Shown one piece after another: positions 34,713 through 42,601 of a DNA stretch of 64,000 nucleotides; position 1 is the stretch's first letter, and every line of letters starts with the position of its first letter. Below the pieces are notes generated by a model. It was not told the DNA's origin, searched no databases, and worked only from the letters and a program-made list of their open reading frames with translations. The position numbers and the translations under genes are program-made. The DNA comes from an uncultured Dehalococcoidia bacterium (lineage in GTDB: Bacteria > Chloroflexota > Dehalococcoidia > Lucifugimonadales > UBA3495): positions 62,001 to 126,000 of the forward strand of contig CATOSK010000004.1 in NCBI GenBank assembly GCA_951812535.1, read 5' to 3'.

Positions 34713-35080
34713 TTGTAGTCGGTCTCTCTCTGCACCGGACCGCCGCCCGGGCCGGTGGTCAACCTAGTGCGGCGCAACAAGTTCGCGGCGGCCCGTTCGA
34801 GCTGGCAATAGCCGCTTTGCTCGGCACCCCGGCGGGCGATGAAAACGGCGTCCCACCCGGGGACAGTCGGAGCCTGACGCACAATGTCCTTCAACCTGCG
34901 CCGAATCCGGTTGCGGACCACCGCGTTGCCGAGGCGCTTGCTCACCATGAAACCGTAGCGGTTGTGCGGAAGACCGTTGGCCAGAACCCGCAACACCAGG
35001 ATTTTGTTGGCCACGCTGCGGCCTTCCTGGTGAATTTGCGAGAATCGGCGGTCTCCGGTGAGGCGGAACCTTTGCTGCAT
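34709..35080 (-). CDS. rnpA: Ribonuclease P protein component
   Basis: A 123-residue RnpA, the protein subunit that helps the RNase P RNA process the 5' ends of tRNAs. Signature: [20 protein letters not shown], then [26 protein letters not shown] with the RNR motif. ATG 35080 is preferred (MQQRFRLTG); an earlier TTG at 35089 is also open. 18 bp after rpmH. Confidence 0.93.
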   Translation of the reverse strand: MQQRFRLTGDRRFSQIHQEGRSVANKILVLRVLANGLPHNRYGFMVSKRLGNAVVRNRIRRRLKDIVRQAPTVPGWDAVFIARRGAEQSGYCQLERAAANLLRRTRLTTGPGGGPVQRETDYK

Positions 35081-35098
35081 TGCGAACAATAGGAAAAG

Positions 35099-35236
35099 CT
35101 AGACGGTCAACCGATGGCGGCCCTTGAAGCGGCGCCGACGCAACACCTCGCGGCCATCGGATGTCCGGGAGCGGGTGCGAAATCCGTGAACGCGGGCCCG
35201 CCGACGTTTCTTGGGTTGGTAGGTGCGTTTTGGCAT
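35099..35236 (-). CDS. rpmH: 50S ribosomal protein L34
   Basis: A 45-residue very basic protein. It starts [22 protein letters not shown] and has the rest of the L34 pattern, [21 protein letters not shown]. First gene of rpmH-rnpA-yidD; a consensus promoter lies 27 bases upstream of the ATG. In many bacteria this block is next to dnaA and the origin, but here the upstream neighbour is a tRNA gene. Confidence 0.95.
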   Translation of the reverse strand: MPKRTYQPKKRRRARVHGFRTRSRTSDGREVLRRRRFKGRHRLTV

Positions 35237-35262
35237 GACAAAGACAAACTCCAGCACAGCCA

Positions 35263-35292
35263 ATTATATTGGGGCGGGACGAAAACCGTCAA
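35263..35292 (-). promoter_or_regulatory. Promoter of rpmH-rnpA operon
   Basis: On the - strand TTGACG (35292-35287), 18-bp spacer, TATAAT (35268-35263). Confidence 0.75.
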
Positions 35293-35375
35293 GGAAAGTT
35301 GACGTTACTGCCGGGCGAGAGGGACCAAGGAATGAGCCGACAGTTGCAGCGCCCAACCAAGGAACAGGGAAGGAA

Positions 35376-35451
35376 TGGCGCGCTTGGCGAGATTCGAACT
35401 CACGACCTCTGCCTCCGCAGGGCAGCGCTCTATCCGCTGAGCTACAAGCGC
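35376..35451 (-). tRNA. tRNA-Arg, anticodon GCG
   Basis: 76 nt, full cloverleaf: acceptor GCGCTTG/CAAGCGC, D-arm GCTC/GAGC, anticodon stem CTGCC/GGCAG with loop CTGCGGA (anticodon GCG, codon CGC), T-arm with TTCGAAT, encoded CCA. Most bacteria read CGN with an ACG tRNA edited to ICG, so GCG is unusual. Downstream, 35452-35884, I see no gene. Confidence 0.93.
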
Positions 35452-35884
35452 ATGGTTGGCGAATGTGGCCTGGCCGGTATCCAGATTGCCATCCCGATTG
35501 GGACAGGGAAAACCACACAGGTCATATCGGCCGATCCGGCCAGAGGACGCGGGCTGAGGCCGGAGTCTCAGTCAAGGATAACAACGTTGATTCTGGTTGA
35601 CAAGCTCGGCTGGGCCGCCATTCGAAAGGCTGGAGGGGCACAACCCCGGCTGCAACCAAGTTGCTTCGTCCAAAGCGGCGGTCATTCCGGATGTTCACCG
35701 TGAGCGCTTCCCGGGAAACAGACAGGATGTTACTCCCAACCGGGGGAACTCTCCCCCAGCATATGGGGTAGAATGCCGGAGTTGTGAGAACGCCGGTGTC
35801 GCGGCACTTCCCTGGAGATCCAAGGGGATCCCGCGACGGAGATCAAGTGACCGGTTCTTTGACAGCGGGAAAAAGGGGTCATCT

Positions 35885-37532
35885 GTGGACATTTACCACG
35901 ACTTGTTAGCCATAGGGCTGCTACTGGCCTTTGCCAAGTTGCTTGAAGGGGTATTCAAGCGTTTCGGCCTCAACGCGATCATCGCTTATGCCACGGCGGG
36001 GGTGATCCTTGGCCCTGTGAGCGGGGTAGTCGAAACCAGCGACAGCACCCAATTGCTGCTCAGCCTTGGGATATTCGTATTTTTCTTCCTGATTGGACTG
36101 GACGAACTGGACATTGGCGGATTCCTGCGTGCGATTCGGGAAAGCTGGTCGTGGCGGCGGTGTTGTCACTGACGGTATCTATGCTGCAGCGTTGGCAGTT
36201 ACTTCCGACGTGATTTTCGACCTGCAACTGGGCCTAGGCTTTACCCAAGCCCTGGCCCTGGCCGGTGTGCTTTCCCTTTCCAGCCTGGGTGTGGTGGCCA
36301 AGGTGCTGATGGATGAGGGGCGCCTCAGGGAACCGGTAGGGATACAAATCTTTACCGCCGTGGTCATCGCCGAAGTGCTGGCTTTGTTTGTAGTCGGGTT
36401 CGGAATCAGCGACCACCTCTTTGGGGGTGCTCATGAGTTCGATTGGTTGAATGTCGTCATCATTATCGGTGAGATAATCGGCTTCACCGTAGTCACCTGG
36501 TTCGTTTGCAACAAGATTATGCCGTGGGTGCTGGTCCAGCTGCATAGATTCATCCACGTCCCGCAATTGTCTTACGGAATGTCGTTGGGCACCTTGTTCC
36601 TAGTGGTGGTGGGGGCGGAGACGGTGGGGCTGCATGGGTCGATTGGAGCTTTGCTATTCGGGGCTGCATTGTCCAGTTTGCCCTACCAGGTGCGCCACGA
36701 CCTGATGCCGGGGATGAAGAGCACCGCCGAAGGGTTGTTCGTACCCCTCTTCTTCGCTTCGGCGGGGCTGAACCTGAGCCTAGACTTTCTGGACCTACCC
36801 ATTGGCACAATCCTTGCGTTAACGCTAGTCCCGCTGGCGGGAAAATTCGTCGGGGCGTTCCTGGGAGCCTTCGTGACCCGGATAGAAGAGCCTCTTGCCA
36901 TTGCGGCCGGGTTGATGGCCAAAGGGGTGGCGGAAATCGCCCTGTTGCTGGTCCTGTTGGAAACCGGAGCTATCGGGACGGGCGTTTTTTCGCTGCTGGT
37001 CCTGGCGATGTTCGTCTACATCCTGCTGACACCCTTCGGCATCACATGGGCGGTCAGGAGGGTCAAGCCCCTGGAGGAGGCTTGGGACCGCGAGCCGCTG
37101 CCGCTGGCCGTGGACCGGTTTGTCCTAGAAGGGATCAAGGTCAAGGACATTCTGGACGGGTCCCGGCAACACCCGGAGCCATCCATCACGGTCCGATTGT
37201 TCGTGGAGACCTGGATCTCGCCGGAGCAGCATGACTATGTGGTCGTGGAAGGGACACAGTTACAGGGGATCGTGTCGTTGGGAATGCTCCGGTACCTTCC
37301 AAGGAGTCAATGGAGCCACACCCGCATTGGCGAAATCCTCCGCCACGTGACCCCCGAGGCTTCTCCAGAAGACTTGGTCGAAGATGTGCTGCAACGGATG
37401 ATCGACTCGGGCTTGACCGCGCTTCCCGTGGTAGATCCGACAACCGAGAGGTTCATGGGGTCGATGACGAGCTATGAGGCACTGGCCATGATCGTTGAAT
37501 CGGCTACCGGGCGGGGGTTTTCTCCAGCGTGA
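35885..37532 (+). pseudogene. Kef/CPA2-type cation:proton antiporter with CBS pair, frame broken twice
   Basis: One antiporter gene whose frame is lost near 36139 and again near 36183. From GTG 35885: MDIYHDLLAIGLLLAFAKLL ... FFFLIGLDELDIGGFLRAIR in one frame. GKLVVAAVLSLTVSML follows in a second frame (36139-36186). AALAVTSDVIFDLQLGLGF then runs to the end in a third. Each break is explained by one missing base, so sequencing or assembly error is as likely as true decay. The intact product would be about 12 membrane helices of the KefB/RosB group plus a C-terminal CBS pair (from about 37150: ILDGSRQHPEPSIT ... FMGSMTSYEALAMIV). It would exchange monovalent cations for protons, perhaps gated by nucleotide. 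Confidence 0.8.
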
Positions 37533-37583
37533 TAACCGGTTGTGCCTGTGGAAATTCGCTTGGGGCAGGGGGGTGGCGGGATT

Positions 37584-37669
37584 TGGTGCCGAGGGAGGGA
37601 TTTGAACCCACACGTCCATAAGGACACTGCGCCCTGAACGCAGCGCGTCTGCCGTTTCGCCACCTCGGC
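37584..37669 (-). tRNA. tRNA-Leu, anticodon CAG
   Basis: 86 nt with a long variable arm as in class II tRNAs. Acceptor GCCGAGG/CCTCGGC, anticodon stem CTGCG/CGCAG, loop TTCAGGG (CAG), T-loop TTCAAAT, encoded CCA. Same strand as the tRNA-Val 40 bp upstream. Confidence 0.95.
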
Positions 37670-37709
37670 AAATTGAAGTTGTTAATGCTGCCGCCACTGG
37701 GGGCATCGA

Positions 37710-37785
37710 TGGTGGGCGATGGAGGATTTGAACCTCCGACCTCCTCGGTGTGAACGAGGCGCTCTAACCGCTGAGCTAACCGCCC
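37710..37785 (-). tRNA. tRNA-Val, anticodon CAC
   Basis: 76 nt. Acceptor GGGCGGT/ATCGCCC with one G-T pair, anticodon stem CCTCG/CGAGG, loop TTCACAC (CAC), T-loop TTCAAAT, encoded CCA. Likely co-transcribed with tRNA-Leu from the promoter at 37809-37837. Confidence 0.95.
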
Positions 37786-37808
37786 GACGGGGTGATTGAA
37801 CGCGCACA

Positions 37809-37837
37809 ATTATAGGGAGACCCCACAACCGGCGCAA
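37809..37837 (-). promoter_or_regulatory. Promoter of the tRNA-Val/tRNA-Leu pair
   Basis: On the - strand TATAAT at 37814-37809, with TTGCGC 17 bp upstream (37837-37832); the -35 match is weak. Confidence 0.5.
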
Positions 37838-37877
37838 CCCTATCCTTTATGACGGGTATGACGGGCGCGTTGGGAAG

Positions 37878-38906
37878 TTATTCCTCGTTGACCCGATAGA
37901 CCCGGACGGCGGTGTCGTGGAACATGGCCGCCCGCTCAGACGACGAGTATCCCCGGGACAACCGCTTGAAGGCGTTGTACATCACGCTGTACGAGTAAGA
38001 GACCTTGTCCACGGGGAAGTTGCTCTCGAACATGCACCGTTCCGGCCCAAACTGCTCGATGCAGTAATTCATAAACGGAGCCATGGATTCGGCCAGTTCT
38101 TCGGACCCAATGGGGATGTCCCGTTCGTGCCAGTCGAACCCGGTGCGAGGCATGCCAATCCCGCCCAACTTGATGGTGACGTTGGGGCACTCCGCCGCGG
38201 CTGCGATACCGTTGCGCCACGTGGCGAGGACTTCGCCGTCCCGGCCGCTGTAAGGGCCGACGCGGACCAGCCCGCCGATATGGTTGAGGATGATGGTCAA
38301 GTCAGGGACTGCCCTGGCGAAGTCCGCCAGTTCGGGCAGTTGGGGGAAATACATCCACGCTTCGAGGGATAGCCCCATTCCGGAGAGGACCCGGGCACCT
38401 TCCCTGAAGTTGGCCGAAGCGAGTTGCCCGGGCATGTTGTGGGCCGCCGTGTTTTCGATTTCCGGGTGAGGATCCCAGGTCACCGAGTGACGGATTCCCC
38501 GGAATCGGTTGGGACTGGCTGCCTGCAGGGCCTCCAGCACCGGCCGGACTTCGGGACCAAGGTTGAGATTGGCGTGCCCGACAATGGACGCGGCAGGCCT
38601 GGCGGACCCGTAGACTCCGCTGGCGCCAGCCGCGGCCAGCCCCTGCACGAACTCCACTTCTCCTACCGGCCGCCTTTCTTCCGGTCCTTCCGCGCGGTAC
38701 ATTGAGCGGGCCTCGACGAACACGGTTGACCTCACGTTATGCCCGGAACCAATGTCGTCCAGCAACTCGTGAAGGAGGTATCGCTGGTGGGGAAGACGCT
38801 GCGGCCGCAAGTCCCAGAAATGGTGGTGCGGGTCGCAGATGGGGAGGTCAGGTTCCAGGGCGTCCTCCTGGGTCAAGGCAAGCCAGTCGTTACCACCAAA
38901 CGGCAT
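37878..38906 (-). CDS. Amidohydrolase-family protein (amidohydrolase 2, TIM-barrel)
   Basis: A 342-residue TIM-barrel metal hydrolase of the Amidohydro_2 group. Seen: the metal motif ICDPHHHFWDL at the N-terminus, GHANL, ILNHIGG in the middle, and RCMFESNFPVDKVS near the end, where the last Asp is the usual catalytic residue. Members hydrolyse lactones or decarboxylate aromatic acids, e.g. 4-sulfomuconolactone-type hydrolases. ATG 38906 is fixed by GGAGG. The gene stands between a tRNA pair and tRNA-Val and has no obvious pathway partner beside it. Confidence 0.85.
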   Translation of the reverse strand: MPFGGNDWLALTQEDALEPDLPICDPHHHFWDLRPQRLPHQRYLLHELLDDIGSGHNVRSTVFVEARSMYRAEGPEERRPVGEVEFVQGLAAAGASGVYGSARPAASIVGHANLNLGPEVRPVLEALQAASPNRFRGIRHSVTWDPHPEIENTAAHNMPGQLASANFREGARVLSGMGLSLEAWMYFPQLPELADFARAVPDLTIILNHIGGLVRVGPYSGRDGEVLATWRNGIAAAAECPNVTIKLGGIGMPRTGFDWHERDIPIGSEELAESMAPFMNYCIEQFGPERCMFESNFPVDKVSYSYSVMYNAFKRLSRGYSSSERAAMFHDTAVRVYRVNEE

Positions 38907-39170
38907 ATCGAAACCTCCGATTCCCGAAGAATATGGGCCCCGCGGCAGGGCAGGAGAGTACACAGGCGATCCGGTTCGCGGCTTTGGAGCAGCCCAATAA
39001 TATCATAGCCTTCCCGACGGCCCAGGCAGCCGAACTGGCCGGGATCGGCGATTCCATTGTGCACCCGTTGACTGCCCTGATTGGGACAAGGATAATTGTG
39101 GCGTCGCCCAACGCGGCGCATCCCGGTTCCCTAGTCTTCCCTGTCCAAACCTGGAACGGGGCACAGTCCA

Positions 39171-39244
39171 GGGCGGTTAGCTCAGATGGTTAGAGCGCCT
39201 GCTTTACACGCAGGAGGCCGGAGGTTCGAGTCCTCCACTGCCCA
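39171..39244 (+). tRNA. tRNA-Val, anticodon TAC
   Basis: 74 nt. Acceptor GGGCGGT/ACTGCCC, D-arm GCTC/GAGC, anticodon stem CCTGC/GCAGG, loop TTTACAC (TAC), T-loop TTCGAGT. CCA is not encoded: the gene ends CCCA and runs into CTTTTT, which may terminate it. The other three tRNAs of the window do encode CCA. Confidence 0.95.
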
Positions 39245-39399
39245 CTTTTTCCGTCGACCCTCGTCTTCCTTACGACCGGTGCGTGTTCCCTTTCCTTTTC
39301 CCGAAAATTGCCTTGGGATTGACCCGACGGATTTTCCCGTTGTGGTATGGTAGCGAGCACATAGTTATCGATTTTTGACTGCCTACCACGGAGACCACT

Positions 39400-41145
39400 T
39401 TGGCGGCGGCACCCACCCAAAATCCCCGATACGAACCCCACGAGAATCCTCCCTGGCCGCAAACGGCGGGGTTCGGCCTGCAATTCACCGCACTGGCGGC
39501 CGCCACGCTTCTGGTGACGCCGGTGGTGGTGGCCCAGGAATCGGGCCTGGGACATTCGTATCTAACCTGGATGGTCTTTGCATCCCTGCTGGTGGTGGGA
39601 GTATCAACCATCCTGCAGGTGCGGCGATTGGGACCGGTGGGGGCCGGAGCGGTGGCCCCAATGTTCACCGCCGCGTTCTCGATCCCCTTCTGCATCACTG
39701 CGGTGGCGGACGGGGGGCCGGCTACACTAACGACGCTGGTGCTGGTCACGGCCGCGGCGCAGTTGGTCATTTCCAGGTGGCTGTTCATCCTCAGACGGAT
39801 TGTAACGCCGACGGTTGGCGGGATCGTGATGATGATCCTGTCGATAACCCTGGCGTCCGTGGTGTTCGGGTTGCTGGACCGGGCCACGGCGGACCCGGAC
39901 CGGGCGGTCCCGTCCCTACTGACGGCGTTGGCCACCCTGGGGATCGTAGCCGCCCTGGCCCTGCGGGGGTCGGCAGTGGTGCGCCTCTGGGCACCGGTAG
40001 CCGGGATAGTCGGCGGGTGCCTCGTGGCGGCCGCCCTGGGGATCTACGACCTTGAGAACGTGGTCCGGGCCTCGTGGATCGGTGTGCCGTCAGAAGCGCC
40101 AGGGCTGGCATTCGATTTTGGTGTGCCCTTCTGGACCCTGCTGCCGTCATTCCTGTTTCTCGGGGTGATCATCTCCATCCAGGCGAATGGAGAGGCCATA
40201 GGCCTCCAGCGAGCCTCCCAGCGGGAGGAACGCGCGGTGGACTTCCGACAGATCCAAGGGACCATGGCCGGTACCGGGGTCTGCAACGTCTTTGCGGGAC
40301 TGGCCGGGGCTGTCCCCAACATCATCCACCCCGGCATCGTCGCCTTCACGCAGATTACCGGGGTGGCTTCGCGCAGGGTTGGCTACTGCATCGGATGCGT
40401 CTTCATTCTCGCGGCCTTCATGCCCAAGGTCTCCGGGCTGCTGAGCACCATTCCGGGCCCGGTTATGACAGGATACCTGGTGCTGGTAACCGGAACGCTT
40501 TTCGTGGATGGGGCCCGCACCCTGCTCCAGAACGAGCCAAACCGCCAAAAGATCGTCATGGGAGGGGTTTGCTTCTGGGTAGGAGCGTCCTTTCAATTCG
40601 GGCTGTTCAGCCTGCCTGACCTGGGACCGGTCCTGGGGACCCTGCTGAAAAGCGGGGTGACCACCGGCGGGCTGGCCGCTGTCCTGATGATCCTGTACCT
40701 GGAGCTAACCAACTCAAGAAGGATGCGCTTCCACTCCAGCCTGGACGCGGGCTCGCTGCCGGAGTTGGACGGGTTCATCATCAGGTTCTCCAACCGGCGG
40801 GGTTGGGGGGAGCCGATGAAGGAGCGCCTCAGGGCTGCCGCGGAGGAGACCCTGTTAACCCTGGCCCCGCTGGACCTGGAAGGGGACGACGTGGAGGAAG
40901 AGGAGCGGCAGTTAATCGTGTTGGCATCCAGCGATGGGCAATCCGCTGACCTAGAGTTCATCGGCGGCGGAAGCGGGGCCAACGTTGAGGACCAGGTCAG
41001 CCAGCTCCAGCAGCATGAAGTGGAAGGAATGGTCGAAAACGAACTTTCGCTGCGCCTGCTCCGCAACTACGCGTCATCCGTCAGGCACCAGCAGTACCAC
41101 GGCACCGACATCATCACGATCCGAGTAACCCAACCCGGGTCCTGA
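39400..41145 (+). CDS. NCS2-type nucleobase permease with extra C-terminal HATPase-like domain
   Basis: A 581-residue protein. Residues 1-450 are a 12-14-helix NCS2 (xanthine/uracil:cation symporter) permease: GFGLQFTALAAATLL, GPVGAGAVAPMF, IVTPTVGGIVMM, and GAVPNIIHPGIVAFTQITG. Residues 455-581 form a soluble domain: MKERLRAAAEETLLTLAP resembles the N-box helix of a GHKL ATPase, followed by strands LIVLASSDGQSADLEF and a C-terminal VENELSLRLLRNYASSVRH / GTDIITIRV, as in anti-sigma-type HATPases, though the G-boxes are not clear. TTG start, with GGAG upstream. A nucleobase importer would supply salvage to the purine pathway. Confidence 0.82.
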   Translation: MAAAPTQNPRYEPHENPPWPQTAGFGLQFTALAAATLLVTPVVVAQESGLGHSYLTWMVFASLLVVGVSTILQVRRLGPVGAGAVAPMFTAAFSIPFCITAVADGGPATLTTLVLVTAAAQLVISRWLFILRRIVTPTVGGIVMMILSITLASVVFGLLDRATADPDRAVPSLLTALATLGIVAALALRGSAVVRLWAPVAGIVGGCLVAAALGIYDLENVVRASWIGVPSEAPGLAFDFGVPFWTLLPSFLFLGVIISIQANGEAIGLQRASQREERAVDFRQIQGTMAGTGVCNVFAGLAGAVPNIIHPGIVAFTQITGVASRRVGYCIGCVFILAAFMPKVSGLLSTIPGPVMTGYLVLVTGTLFVDGARTLLQNEPNRQKIVMGGVCFWVGASFQFGLFSLPDLGPVLGTLLKSGVTTGGLAAVLMILYLELTNSRRMRFHSSLDAGSLPELDGFIIRFSNRRGWGEPMKERLRAAAEETLLTLAPLDLEGDDVEEEERQLIVLASSDGQSADLEFIGGGSGANVEDQVSQLQQHEVEGMVENELSLRLLRNYASSVRHQQYHGTDIITIRVTQPGS

Positions 41146-41168
41146 CGGGCAGGCAGTTTACCAGCAGC

Positions 41169-41933
41169 TTAACGCGGGGGCCTACCGCTGTTCCCGTTGC
41201 CCCGGTTCAGGAAGGGAAGACGGAAGGCTCCGGCCACCATGTTGTGGTCGGGGTCCAGGGACTGCTCGATATGGGCAAGCATTTCGTGGGGGTCGATCAG
41301 TTTCAGGTCGATTTGGGGAGGAGAGGAAATGCCGCCGGACAGCACCATTGTCATGGCCTGCTGGACGTTCATGTCGGTATCGTAGATGTTCCGGACGGGG
41401 ATAATGGCTACCCAACCGGAGTTGGGGGTCGGAGCGGTGGGGAGATAAACCACTCCCATCAGGTCTCCAGGGGTAACGTTGGAGATTCCGGTCAGGAACC
41501 CCACCATCCACGCACCGTCCCTGGGATATTCGACGAGGACCACCCGCTTGAAGCCGGCGGTCTGGTTCCCCCCGAAGGACTCAATAAGCTGCCGGGCCGG
41601 CCCGTAGATGGCGCCGACAACCGGGAAATTCAGAAGATAGTGCTGCCCGGTCTGAATAATGCGGCGGCCGATGCGCTTGTTCCAGATGAGCCCCAGCAGG
41701 TAAACGAGGAAGATGAGGGCGGCGAACCCGAATCCTGGAACGTACCAACCCAATCCGGCGGTGAAGGCAGGCTCAAGGATGTGGTCGATCGCATTGAACA
41801 CCCACGCCAGCACGATGTAGGTGATGGCGAAGGGGACCAGGACAAGGAGGCCGGCAACCAAGGTGCCGCGCAGGTGGCGACGGAGTCCCTGCCAAAGCGA
41901 GTCCCTAGGCGGGGGTGCATTGCCGTCAGCCAT
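41169..41933 (-). CDS. DUF502-family membrane protein
   Basis: A 254-residue protein with two N-terminal membrane helices (GTLVAGLLVLVPFAITYIVL and GFGFAALIFLVYLLGLIW), followed by a soluble domain typical of DUF502: NKRIGRRIIQTGQHYLLNFPVVGAIYGPARQLIESF and FKRVVLVEYPRDGAWMVGFLTG. Function of the family is unknown. ATG 41933 is preferred, GGAGA upstream; an in-frame codon at 41957 would add eight residues. A good promoter lies at 41996-42024. Convergent with the NCS2 gene. Confidence 0.88.
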   Translation of the reverse strand: MADGNAPPPRDSLWQGLRRHLRGTLVAGLLVLVPFAITYIVLAWVFNAIDHILEPAFTAGLGWYVPGFGFAALIFLVYLLGLIWNKRIGRRIIQTGQHYLLNFPVVGAIYGPARQLIESFGGNQTAGFKRVVLVEYPRDGAWMVGFLTGISNVTPGDLMGVVYLPTAPTPNSGWVAIIPVRNIYDTDMNVQQAMTMVLSGGISSPPQIDLKLIDPHEMLAHIEQSLDPDHNMVAGAFRLPFLNRGNGNSGRPPR

Positions 41934-41995
41934 TATTTTCTCCGCGGCCCGGCTCAACTTCCCGTCTGTCGCTGCCGGCTACTTTGGTAGGTTTG

Positions 41996-42024
41996 AGTTT
42001 ATGAAGGGCGGGGTATACTGTCAA
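41996..42024 (-). promoter_or_regulatory. Promoter of the DUF502 gene
   Basis: On the - strand TTGACA (42024-42019), 17-bp spacer beginning GTATAC, TAAACT (42001-41996). The aconitase promoter at 52008-52036 has the same -35, start of spacer and -10. Confidence 0.65.
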
Positions 42025-42162
42025 GTATTCCGGGTTTACGTTGCTTTATCGTCGGGGAAGTTACGTACAACGGACTGGTTGAAACCAAGGGCCCCGGTCA
42101 AGTCGCAAGGAAACACCCGGCTCCGGCCACGGCCGGATGGAAGGAAACGGGCCCTTTGAGAG

Positions 42163-42549
42163 TCAGCCCGGGCGGAAACGGCAGTCCAAGGAGAACTGGC
42201 CCTCCATTCCTCCCATGTTGGTAAGCCTGGTCCGGTAAAGACCAGGGTCGGTTACGGCCCAGGTTAGCTCCTCGGCGGCTTCCGGGCTTGCGGTCACCGA
42301 TTCCGCCAACGGTATCCATTCTCCACCGCAGTGACGGAACAATTCCAATTTTTTCCGGGCGAACCCGGCGTTGGATACCTCAGCGGGTGCCCCGCCGGTT
42401 TCCGCCGGACGGCGGATGATTCGGGGCATGGTGACCCGGACGGTTATTATTCCCTGCCCGGTCGCCTTCACGTCCTGTTCCAGCCAGCGACTCATCAGGT
42501 CGAAGGCCCCCGGGTCCGGGAAAGGGACCAGGTAACCTGTCAGTGCCAT
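42163..42549 (-). CDS. Uncharacterised protein
   Basis: A 128-residue soluble protein with no recognised domain. Strands such as GIITVRVTMPRIIR, then KKLELFRHCGGEWIPLAESV and a C-terminal QFSLDCRFRPG suggest a beta-sandwich, like small carbohydrate- or adhesion-type folds, but this is only an impression. No signal peptide. It follows the molybdo-hydroxylase gene by 52 bp on the same strand and may be co-transcribed. Coding character is moderate. Confidence 0.6.
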   Translation of the reverse strand: MALTGYLVPFPDPGAFDLMSRWLEQDVKATGQGIITVRVTMPRIIRRPAETGGAPAEVSNAGFARKKLELFRHCGGEWIPLAESVTASPEAAEELTWAVTDPGLYRTRLTNMGGMEGQFSLDCRFRPG

Positions 42550-42601
42550 CGGTTACCGCGCCGGGGGCTAACGGGCCTGGACCCGGATTCCGGGAAGGGT
42601 A

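Noticed and set aside
35099..35451. Replication origin beside rpmH
   Set aside because: No dnaA, dnaN or DnaA-box cluster is visible; the upstream neighbour is tRNA-Arg.
36093..37532. Independent gene starting at 36093
   Set aside because: Its first 30 codons are off-frame noise; the rest continues the antiporter begun at 35885.
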